From the NCBI RefSeq assembly GCF_028858725.1, contig NC_084763.1:5580001-5644000 (forward strand): a stretch of DNA of 64,000 bases, given 5' to 3'. The stretch's first letter is position 1, and each line of letters opens with the position of its first letter. This DNA is from Colius striatus. Lineage: Eukaryota > Chordata > Aves > Coliiformes > Coliidae. This document shows positions 46,501-58,500 of this stretch, one piece after another. A program made the position numbers and the translations under genes. A model generated the notes under the pieces. The model did not search any database. It had not been told where the DNA came from and saw nothing but the letters and a program-made list of their open reading frames with translations.

Positions 46501-49500
46501 AATACAGCTAGTAAGAATCTGCCAGTGCCTATAGCATCCAGCTCCCCATTCACAGGAACACAGTGAGAAACAGTGACTGCATAAATATTTGATTCAAAAT
46601 TCAGTGGGATCTGGAAGACAATGGGTGCTACTTGAAACAATGTAAGTTTCCTGCTGTGCTTTATAGATCCCCACACTGTGTGTTTGCAGCCCAGAAAGTC
46701 TATCCTATCCTGAGTTGCATCAAAAGAAGTGTGGCCAACAGGTCACAGGAGGTGATCCCTCTGTTCTGGTGAGCATTCAGCACTTAAAAATGAACCTCAG
46801 ACATGAACCTGATGGAGCAGGTCCAGAGGAGGGCCACAAAAATGATCAGAGGAGAGAGAGTTGGGCTTGTTCAGCCTGGGGAAGAGAAGGCTCCAAGGAG
46901 ACCTTATTGTAGTCTTTCAGTACATAAAGGAGATTTGTAAGCAAGACGGTGACAGGAGTGTTACAAAGGCATGTAGTGCCAGGAGAAGGGGTAGTGATGT
47001 TAAAAGAGGATGGAATCAGGCTAAATATAAAGAAGAAATTGTTTTTACAGCGAGGATGGTGAAACATTGGCACAGGCTACACAGAGAGGTGGTAGATGCC
47101 CTGAGCAACCTGATCTAGTGGAAGATGACCTTGCTCATTGCAAGGGGGCTTAGACTAGATGGCTTTTAAAAGGTCCCTTCCAACCAAAACCATTCTGAAA
47201 CTTACATGCATCATCATATTACATTTCATAGGTGTCCATCAAATATCCAAACCATTACTACTGCAGTTAAACAGACAAATGCATGTACTGCAGCAGGCTA
47301 CAGACCCATGCTTCAACAGTCTATCACAAGTAACTAAGATTCCATCAATCTATATAGAAGGTAGATACTCTCTGCCTGTAAGTCTTTGCTTTCCAACATA
47401 ACCCAAAGCTTCCTAACATTGTCATGTTCACCTATAGAGAGCATGTTGAATAAAAATATCAAACTATTAAAAATATCCTGACCCATCTAGGCAAGTGAAG
47501 CTTAACACAAGTCTATGAAGTTGACCCAGCTTTAAAAAGGCAGAATGCACATGATTTCAGTGAGCACACATACTATGGAAACCACCATAAAAATCTATTT
47601 ACCTTGTATGTGATACTCACATCACTTTCAGTTTGAGATGTTCTCCCAGCACTCAAATACTCTAAGAGCCAGAAGTTATGAATAGAAAACCATTTGGGAA
47701 AAAGCAATTAAGTATCAGTTGGCAAGGAAGAAACAAGTGAAGACTGAGAAAGAATGAGGGGAAAAACAAGAAGGAAGAGCTGCACACACAAAGGGAGAGG
47801 TAGGAGTAGGGCAAGTGTCATTAGTGACATAATCAAAACAGAGGGGAATTATGCATAAAGTAGGGGAAATAAGGACAAAACAGAAGAAAATAGTAGTGAC
47901 ACAAAATTAAAAGATCATCTGGTTTCAGAAGAATATTAAATACAAGACAGGGCAAAACTGGGTGGCTTAAGGTCTGGGTTTTTTCCTCAAATTCCCTTAC
48001 TTGAGGCAATGGGTCAAATTACTTATTTAATCCCATTTCTAGAAGTGTACATGCTGTAAAAACGGATGACCCAACTCCTGCAACACAGATTGACCTGCTA
48101 TGGACAGGATCAGGTGAAGTTAGAAGGAAAATTCTCCCCATCACAGCAGACAGTGCACTCAGGCATAACAATCTTACCTCTTCCCTGATGTGTTCTACTT
48201 GCTCCTCCAGGAACTCGTTTCTTTCTGTCAGTGATTTGTTTTTCTTTAGCAGCGACTGGCCAATCCGAGCAGCTAATTCCAAGTCCCGTTCTTTCTGTGA
48301 AGCATTTAAAAAAGAAAGCCAATTTCAATCTTTTTTACTTGTCAAAGGATCAGAGGGAGGGTTAAATTGTCACGAAAAGGGAAGGAACAAGTGCTTATAC
48401 AATAAAAAAAAGAGACTCATTCTGTAAGGGCTTGGTTGGTTGATTTTGCTGATTTTCTTTTTCCACTCCTGCTTGTTACACCCACATTACTCTGAAGTCT
48501 GACCCATACAGAGTTATTGAACCACACACACAAAAACATAGCTTCGAGGTGTACATTAAAACAACATAAATGAAACCAGATCTGTTTCTCTAAGAAAGAA
48601 CTTTAAAGAACTACTGAGGGAAACTATTCCATCACCTGCTTATACCATTTGGACAACACAATCACAGAGCATTAGAGGTTACATTTTAAAGAATTCAGAA
48701 GCCCAGTAAAAACACCAAATAACTGAGGTATCTCAAAGAATTCTTCAGTTTCCACTTGTATACATTAATGACAAAGCCTACAAAAACATGCAGCTACTGA
48801 TCACATGGATTTCAAGTCAATGAATTTGAATTTCCTTTTGTAGTGGAAAAGAGCTAGTTACATATCAATCAGTAAATAAAAAGAGAGGTTATTGATCACT
48901 GCTCTATCTACAAATAGCATTTTCCAAATGGTTTCTGAAGGTCAGGCTTGTATTTGCATTGAAAGCTACCTGCATTATCTAGCCATAGAATCTTTGTATA
49001 ATCTTACCTATAATCTTTCAGAACAATAGGTCCCAGAAAGTTATTTAGTTTATGTATCAAGCCAACTTATCGTTCAGCAATTTGGCTCACTTCATGACTA
49101 AAAAGTGGTAAAAGAGAGATACGTTGCTGCAGCTTTGACTCTACAGAGGAAGAGCTATCTAGCAACAAAGCTTCTAACCTCAAATTTGAGGGACCTAAGC
49201 GTATTTCCAGGTTCTTTAAATAACCTCCCTAGACTTCCTACACAACGTTTAGCAATTCAGCTCTGAATCTCAGTTTGAAAGAACTGATTTGTTATAGCAA
49301 TGTGTAGGGAAAATGGCGAAGACAGACATATTTGTAGCTATTATTAGAAAGGGATGAGAAAGCAGATTCAGTGAGGAATCTGCTCCTGTTCTTACCACAT
49401 ACCCAGGCAGCCCTGATTTGCTCAGTTTCAGGGCAACAGGCATGGATTTTCAAAATATCTGCACACATCTTGTTTAGAGATCTTCTTTTTCCTATCTCCC

Positions 49501-52500
49501 TTCCAAAATGCTGCACCTTTCACTGCCAACTTGTTAATACCATCCATCATTTGAAGCTTGCCAACAAGGGCAAGGGGTAGCTTTGTAGTTTTTTTCCCTG
49601 GCTTGTGTGTGTGCAGGTAGCAGAACGAATTACACCTTAAATTCTGCAAATGGATGTAATCTCTTGAGATAACCACCTGGAGAACAGAGAAAGAGCTCTA
49701 AGAGCACATCTGCCTAGAAAAAGAGTGATCCAACCAGAAACGATGGCCAGATAAGACAGAAAAAACTCTTTGAAAGCATTAGCTTTATTAAAGGTTCACC
49801 TATTGCACACTCCTATTTCCCCTTTGTTATCATCCTGATAGGAAAGTACAAGAGAAGCTTTAAAACATGAACTTAAGAGAGTTCTTCGTCCCGTGAGTGT
49901 GATTTCTGAATCCGTAAACATTCGGCTACACGGACTCAGGGGAGGAAACAGTTTGGCAGAATGCTGCACCATTACTAGAAGGAGCCATAGAAACAAATGC
50001 AAGTAAATCTCATCCAAACAAGACAGAAGAGGACACAAACATGTAATAGATTGTAACTACTAGTTAATGGATTATGCCAGAACAAGTAAAGCATCAGTTT
50101 AAATGATGTTATGTAGAGAGTCGTTTAAACAAGTTCATCTCAAAGCACAGGACTTGGCTCACATCTCCCACTTAAGCTTGATTCACCTGATCACAGTACA
50201 TTCTCATGCTTGTTTCCTTGTAGAATTAGAGAAAGAACAGCTCACTCAATTTATCTCAGCTAGACAGATCCCATTTTTTGACATTGCTGTTGCAAAGCCA
50301 GCAAATAAATATGTGCAACTAAATTACACTCAGTCATGAACTCATACAAGTTCTCACCTAAAGAATTCTTTGTAAACATTATTTGGAAAGTCATTGTTCA
50401 AGTTTACTGTAGAAAAGCAAGTAATTTCAGTCTAACAACCTGACATGACATCTGCTGAATGTAATCATAGCTTGACAGTTGCTTTTTGCCATTCCTTGAG
50501 TGTCATGGTTTGCAGTAATAACAATTTACATAATAATGGTATCAAAAACTGTAACCAAAACACCAACCAAACACAAGACAAAGAAGAAAAGGCTTGGAGA
50601 TAAATGAAGTTTTAGGGGTCTTTTTTCTTTTTTCCAATTTTGTGTCTCTGCACTTCTCTGGAAAGACATTATTTGAGATATGAACACAAGACTGATTTTT
50701 TAAAATTCATTTTAGAAGAGACTAAATCCATCAGTAATGCCACTATTTGCTTTACATGTGCTGTAAAAGTATGTGCTATTTTAAGATTATTTGCTCCTCC
50801 TCCTTTATTGTGGCAAATATTTGGACAAGAGCAAGTTAAATGGTCTGAACTGAAAAATAAGCACAAAGAATATTTACCTTACCAATAAGAGCAAGTGTAC
50901 ATACACTCAGAGTACTTATTCCTCCTCATTAAAGGACAGTCTAACAACAGCCTTTAGTAGTGGTACCATGAAATTTCTGTGCTACTTTCTCCTACTGTGT
51001 ATGGGTCCTCAAAGAAATACAATACTTGCCTCTTCAAGAAGACGTGTAACAGCATCTATGTCATTGTATGTTTTAGTCATCTGGCCCACTCTTTCAGCAC
51101 ATAAAACTGTGAAGAAATAGAAACAAAACATTAATCATCTTGGCAATACTATTACAAGGAAAAGATCCTTTTAACAGTTTAGGTTTTCCTATGTTTTTAG
51201 CTAAAAACTACTTATGTCCATTTTGGGATAAATGTGTCAGAAGCTAAAAACCCAAAACTCAAAACATTATCAAAGCTTCAAGTTAAACTGAGAATATAAG
51301 TGCTTTGCTTTTGCAATGAGTGTTTTCTTTTGCCAGTAGTGGAACAAACCATTACAATGTTAAAAGCTTCCTTCTCTGAAGAGGAATATCTTGAGTTTAT
51401 TAAAGAATAACCAAGGAAGAAGTGAAAACAAATGTTCTCAGCTACATAATTAGGATTCCATCGTGTCACCTTAGTCATTATATTATGTGAGGTGGAGTTA
51501 CTCCATGAAGAAGCGACTCCAATGCTGTTAGTAACGCCGTTTAACATCAAGATACTATGTCATAGTAACATGAAAAGAATCAGGTTCTATGGTATGAGAC
51601 TGCAAAGTAAACACAAAATGCAGGCAAAATTTTAAGTGATTCTTGTCATACCCAGACCACAGCACAGTATCACTCATAAAAAATATTACTAAGGCTGTAT
51701 AAGATGATTAATCCCTAAGGTAGAACCAGGAGTTTTGTTAGATTTAGTATGCAGAAGTTTAGGCTTCCACACAGGTGACCCTGTAAGAAGCTACACTGAC
51801 TTAACTAGAAGCCTGCAAGTTTCCTAAATATCCACCAATAACTAGAGAAAACAGCAGCACTTGCTGTTCCATCCTTATATTCTTTTTATTTTCAGCTACA
51901 CATATTCCTCAAACGCTGTAACTCTGGAAAAAGAAAAGGGTTATCAGGCTGCTGTAGCACAAACTGTTCTTCAGGAGATTTACCTTCAACAATGTCACTT
52001 AAAGCTCAGTCTGACAGATTAGTTAATGTTGCTGGAGTGTGCATTAAGGTTGGGGGAGGGGAGGCAGATAAAGCTTAAAAAGATTTAAATGGTGAAGGGG
52101 AAAAAAGTCTCTATTGAGTATAGTAGCATTACCAGAGGCGGTCTGTCACAGTGAGGAAACACCACTACCCAGTTTATACACACACAGTCTGCACAGAAAC
52201 AAATATACCATTGACCACCCCTAAGGCACATCAATAATAGATCAAATGTGACAGTATTTACGTTTCTATTGAAATACTGGAGAATTTTTTTTCATACTTA
52301 AACATCAGAGAGTTGCTTGAACTACAGAAGTAGTACAGAAGTACAATTTATGTTTATTTCCCTGTTTCTTGAAATCTACTTTTGAGGATCCAATCTTGAA
52401 GACATGTACAATACTTAGTGACACCAGCAGTGGCAGTGAACTCCAAAGAAGACCACTCAGAAATATTCAATTCTATTTATTTAAGTCTGAAAGTGGCAAC

Positions 52501-55500
52501 AGTAAGAGGTTTATGCTTCAAAGCAATAATTTGGCAAACATTCCACAGCAATATAAAGAATAATTACAGCACTGAATGAGCAAAAATAGAGTGAAACTGT
52601 AAACTACAAGTTACGTTAGTGAAAAGCAGATTAAAACGATTCCACAGGAAAAACTGAAGTGACTTGCAGAGAGCATCAGCTGTAACAAACACAGGGGCTA
52701 AAGACAAGTTTTCCATAAAAACTTCACACACTGACACATGTCACACCCAGAAGACTATTCACCATTTTTAAAAAGCCATAAACAACTTTTATTTTCAACA
52801 CTGTAAGTTCCTGAGTCATGCCATAAAACATCTGTCAGAAACCCTGATGCCAGCAGGTTATTTCCCGATACAAATGTACCCTAAATAGTGTGAGAGACTG
52901 AGGATGGGGCTAATGACATTGTCTCCAACACTGTGCAGATCTGGCAGGAAAAAAAAACAATGAGGAACCTCGTTCTGTTTGTATAACTGCAACCTTTGTG
53001 TCAGCCCCAGCTCTGAACCTTGCCTAGGCGAGTGGCAACCGCGTCCTGTTACCTGGGCAAGGCAGTTACAACAGATGGCCCCAGAAACACAATGTGCATG
53101 TGTGAGACCTGGGGTGAAGAACGGGACAGTGCTTGTGGGGTCTGTCTCCACTAGGGAGCAAGAGACTGCCTGCAGCTCCATGCTCTCTGCCTCTCATGCA
53201 AACAAGGAGACACTGAGTAGTTTCTCACCCAAATGGGACAGGAACAAAGAACTGACTCACAAATTTAAGAGCATCCCTTGCCTGGACACGTGGAGACTCT
53301 CACCACCAAGAATCAACACCTGGGGCAACAAAGCAACAAGGGGAGGCCACCCAGTGGTGAAACTTTTGCTTCTATTCTCCCTCTCTTCCAGTCTTTCTGT
53401 CTCTCTTCCCTTCAGGCTATCTCTTTTCACAAGCCTTATCCAAGAACAAAACCTGAGCCATTTGGCTTTACCTGTCTTAAACCAGCACTCAGAAAAAGCA
53501 CCATTAACTCCTTCCCATAGATCTGGTCACAACAAACCGTTCCCTTGGTTACAACATTCCCTCACTAGTACAAAATAATGACTGAGACTGCCCTTAACAT
53601 TTTAACTCCACAGCTAGTATAAATAATCACTGCTGATTATGACTATGGCAACCGCACATCATCCTAATTCAAGTGAATGTATAACCTTCCTAAGGACAGT
53701 GCTCCCACAGACAGAAGGAAGTCACTCAGCTGAGACAACAGTAAAGGTCAATTTGTGTGGCTGCTTGCTTCGGGCCTCCTTCAGAACTTGCCATTTAATC
53801 TTTAACATAGCACAGTAACACCACAGCCTTATCACAACAGACTTCTTAATAGCAAAGCAGTTCCAACCTGGCCACCCACCAACAGCTTTTCTATCTCAAA
53901 ATTTCCATCAAACTTGCCAATGTGGAAGGCTTTCAAAGCAGAAATATCTTATACCTCCTCTTTGTTGTCCAAGTAGAGACAAACTTCAACAGACAACATA
54001 ATATAAATAGTTCTAATATATAAATTTATATAAAACATCTCATCCAGTCAATCACCTCCTATCAGCACTCAACATACAATAGAGCAGAAGCACACAACTA
54101 CTAACTAGAAGTAAGGTTTTCCTTTAGGAAGGGGGGCAAGCTTGCAAGGAGGTGTTGCTCTCCATCCCTCAGAAATCAAGGCTGGTGGAGAAGGTGAAAA
54201 GCGAGGGGAGAGAAAGCGATGCAGAACAGCATTAAGAAAAACACATCTCTCAAAATAGGGCCTAAGTATTGTAGTTATTCAGTCTCCACAGATTACCACA
54301 TAAAAATCACTGCACTACCAATTGACCAAATGTTATTTCCTTATTGTCCTATGGTGAAAAAGAGACATGCTATAATGAATCATCATTTTGAGCTCTGATC
54401 GGTGAGATAGGGAGGTGAAATATCCCCACAAACTCTCTAATGGATTCTGCATAGATTTCTAGCCTGATCAGGTTTCTGATGAGAGCATGGTAACCCTACT
54501 GTAAAGATAAAACAAGAGCAAATGAAGGACAATGCTCTGTAATACAAAACCTACAGTGCCAATTTAGTGACCTCTTTGTGCTTGCTTGGAAATCAGCTGT
54601 ATTATTGCTTGAGGGCGATAGGAAGCGCAGCGTCTATATATGTATGGATGCATACAAACATTTAAATCAAACACACTTTGCACCCTTCAGTTAATGGGGA
54701 AGGTTGTTACATAATAAAGAAAGAAAAAAAGAATAACTCTTGTATTAAAGAGGAAGTCTACAGCAAGCAGGGGAACCATGGAATTCCAGAAACACAGAAA
54801 ACGTGTTCTGGAAACTGCTTTGAAACTAGCGACGCAGATCCAAAACGGGAAACAAACAACACAGAGGAAGCTTCTGTCACATTATTTTCATGACAACATT
54901 AAATACATCTACTGGGGATGTATTTGTGGTTCAAAATATTGGGGTTTTTTAAATAATCAAACACACAAATGGTCAAATGCTACACAGATCAAATATTTCC
55001 TTTGCTTAAAGTACCTAGCATCATCTTCGTTACCTCTTAACACTTGTAAATTGATGGGTACCCACATTCCCCTGTTTTCCAATGTGTGTACAGCTGAAAG
55101 GATGTACTCTGCATTTATCTCTCATCATCTATTTAATGCAGCATCTGACTGGAAGCTTCTTTCAGGCTCTGAGCTCAGACTAAAGCACTGATTTCCGAGA
55201 TGAAGACACTCAAGGAACAGAACCAGATTGCTCCCTGCAAGTCACACAGCCACGAAGTGTGCTGCTTAGAGGGAAATCCCGTGTTTCCAGGAATCAGATA
55301 TGGAAAAGAAGGGATCATGAATACCACTATTGGAAGTTGCTGCAATGAGCCACCACCCACCAAACATGAGATTCAGGAGAAAGAAAATAAAGACAAATAT
55401 CACAGGAGCCAGTAATCACAGGTGTCCTCAGCCCCTGCTCACTACATCCCTCCTTGAGGAATATCTCCTCTTCATTTTTGAGGCCTTTCATTTAGAGACA

Positions 55501-58500
55501 AACTGAAGAACTAAACGAGGGCAGCCATGGCTGAAGAGAAAAGCTCAGCTCCCACTGCTTCTCTTCTCACCTATTTCCAAATCAAAAGAGGAAAGATGTT
55601 ATGGTAAAGCTTCACTTCCTGGGCAGACAATACTGATGTGTAGAACTATGGAGTCTAACAGGAAAGGTCCTGGCACATGGCAATTCCCCTTCTATCAAAA
55701 TTTACTACCTCAGAAGGGTGTTCTCTAACCAAAGCCTTGAACTAGGGCAAGGCCTATCCTACCTACTGTATCCTTGATCAGGTGTGAGTAGCCCTGTCTC
55801 ACAAATTCCTTCTGTCTGTCTCCTCTCTGCTTCTCAGAGCTCTGTCCAACCACTGAAGAGACAATGGCAAGTTCACTGCATCCTAAACGTTGCCCATGGA
55901 GACATACAGAACACACCCGGTAACACCAACTGACCTGCCACGCTTCCATTGCCAGGTACCCCTTGGCAAACAACAGCACAGGTTCTGTCAGACTCAGACT
56001 CACCAGTTCATGTTGTTTTCATTTCTGAAAGGCTATTCTTGCACTCAAAGGTTGAAGCACCTGCTAAACATCACAGCTTCGGTTCTAGAGCCACCAATAA
56101 TTATGCTCTGGCACTGGTTACTGTGAGCACTACATCAATTTGAGCCAACTGAACCGGGAATCCTGAAACTGTGCCACATTATGTATATCCCCTTGCAAAT
56201 AAACTCAGGAAAATTGTACCTAAAATGTGCTGTCAGCTCTGATACTGACCCAGACTAAGAAGATTTTTTACACCTTTAAAGATAAATATGGTAGTTTCTC
56301 CTCCACTACAGAGGAGGTTTTGGCAGCCTTGGCTAAACTGGGGCAGAAGCTTCAGATCTGATGTTGCCTGTCAAATTTGGGGTGTCCCTAAGGCAATATG
56401 TTCATCTAAAGAGCTTAAAAATGTGAAGCAACTCCTGTCATCAGAGCTTGAAGAATGTGCTTCTGAGGTGTGACCTGCTAGAAGCCCAAATTTCAACACA
56501 ACACACCAGCAGTTCCTCCAGCCTCTCCCATCACCCCAAAGAACAGGAGCAGGCCAATCCCTCCAGAAGGCTGACAGGGAGCTCAGCAGGTGGCTGTGAC
56601 CCTGGTTACAGAGAAAAAGCGTGGTGACAGTATGCCAACTGCTTCACAACTGTCAAGTCATCCTGTGGGTGAGCTCTACTGGACCATTCTGGAAGAACAT
56701 AATGTAATGATAGATAGTCAGTAAGAACATACTAGCACACCAAAAAATAACTGCTTAAATTCAACAGACAATGTCAATGTGTTTTTTTAACATTATAGCC
56801 TAGCTTACTGTGATTTCAGTGGTATAGTTCACAAACTGATCTCTTAATATTAAGGTGCAGTTATTGATTCTTCTAGAAGAATCATAGAATGGTAGGGGTT
56901 GGAAGGGACCTTTAGAGATCATCCAGTCCAACCCCCCTGCAGAAGCAGGTTCACCTACATCAGGTCACATAGAAACATGTCCAGGAGGGTCTTGAAGACC
57001 TCCAAGGAAGGAGAGATTTTTATCTTGTCATTTAAGCTATGAAGGGGATTTGGTTTTTGCTATTTCTCTCATACAGTATTTAAATTCCAATATTACAGCC
57101 TCACATACAAACCCCTGTTATTATTTCATCTCAGGTTTGTGACAAAATTCTGCAGTTAATTCTTTCCTAAAGCTTATCCCAAACAGTCAGACAGGTGGCC
57201 ATTTCAAAGGTATTCATCTGAACAGGGCTTGAACTGCATCAAACTTTGTGGTGACAAATGAAGAACCAAGTTAAAGGAACTTGTTCCTTCTATTGGCATA
57301 AACGTAGATCAAATATGGTCACTTGGAAAACACAGTCACAAAGTGCAACTACGGAGATAAGGAGAAGGGGCTGGGCAGAGCTCACCATCACCTTAACATA
57401 AACACCATTTACTGATAAAGCTCAGCATAGTTCTTCTGTTAAAACTTTTCTTGCAGGACTTTTGATTTCCAGCCATTGAATTGCTGTCTTGACATTCTCC
57501 TCCATCCATTTCTAATCAAAAAAATCTAGACTTCAGTCTAGACCTTGCAACTGACAAGGCTTAAACCAGGATTTGGACTATAAATCCTTCACAGAAATCT
57601 TAAAATGAAGTTACAGGCCTATATTAAAAGCCATGCATTGTCAGCTGCCTCCCTTTCTTAAATATACAATCTTCTCCTATACCAAGTCTTTGGAAGGGAT
57701 TGTTTCTGCCAAAGTGTTCAAGAATTGCTCATCTCCATTTTCTTTGCTTCTGTGTTTAAATATTCCAGAGCCCTGTATGGTTTCCATTCTAGTCTTTGTG
57801 AGATAAAATAGGTAGTCTACATTTTGTGAAATAAAGATCCCTGGAGTGCTTGAACTTGAGATTTTGACAGTGACCACAAGAAATTTGGGGTTTTTTTTAT
57901 TCAACTTGAGCTCGAGTCTTAGTCTGCATTTACCCAGTGCTTTAGGTAAGGAGAACTTGTAATCTGTTACACTAATAAATTGAAATAGTAATGACTGGCT
58001 GCCATCTGAGATGCTCAACAGTCTTTTCCTGTCTCACCTGCAAAAGCAAGAATCAAAACAGTCCAGTTTCAGAATCAGCTGACCCAACAAATCACTAAGC
58101 AGAGAAAATTGATAGGCTGTCCTCTCACAGCTCAGATTCTTTTATCAACAAAACCGAGTAGACACTATCAACAAGATATCCTTGAACAAAGTTGCCCTGC
58201 AGTCAGCTCAAAGACCAGCTCATCAAAGGAGGAAAACAAATTTACAGCTCCAAGTCAATGCACTTGATCCTAGGACTGTTCCGCCTAGACCTCTACAAAG
58301 GTGCTTCCTCTACTCAAAGCATCAAGGGCTCTAGAAACTGGACTGAGTGTCTAAATGTTGGGACATAGAAAAAGCTCACTGCATCAAAAGACCATGGAAA
58401 TGATAGACAAGTAGTGAGTACATATTCTGCATATAGATAGGTCAAATGGTTAAGCAGTCTTCATCAAGCAAATTCTATCCCCTTCCTTTCAATAACTATA

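Larger units (their letters stand above)
42456..48177 (-). other. TRAK1: TRAK1 intron 3
   Basis: The 5.7-kb phase-0 intron carries the densest group of CR1 fragments in the window: 43935-44228 (+), 44386-44812 (-), 45154-45231 (+) and 46800-47198 (+). The first two face each other and could pair in the pre-mRNA. No exon was recognised in it. Confidence 0.85.
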
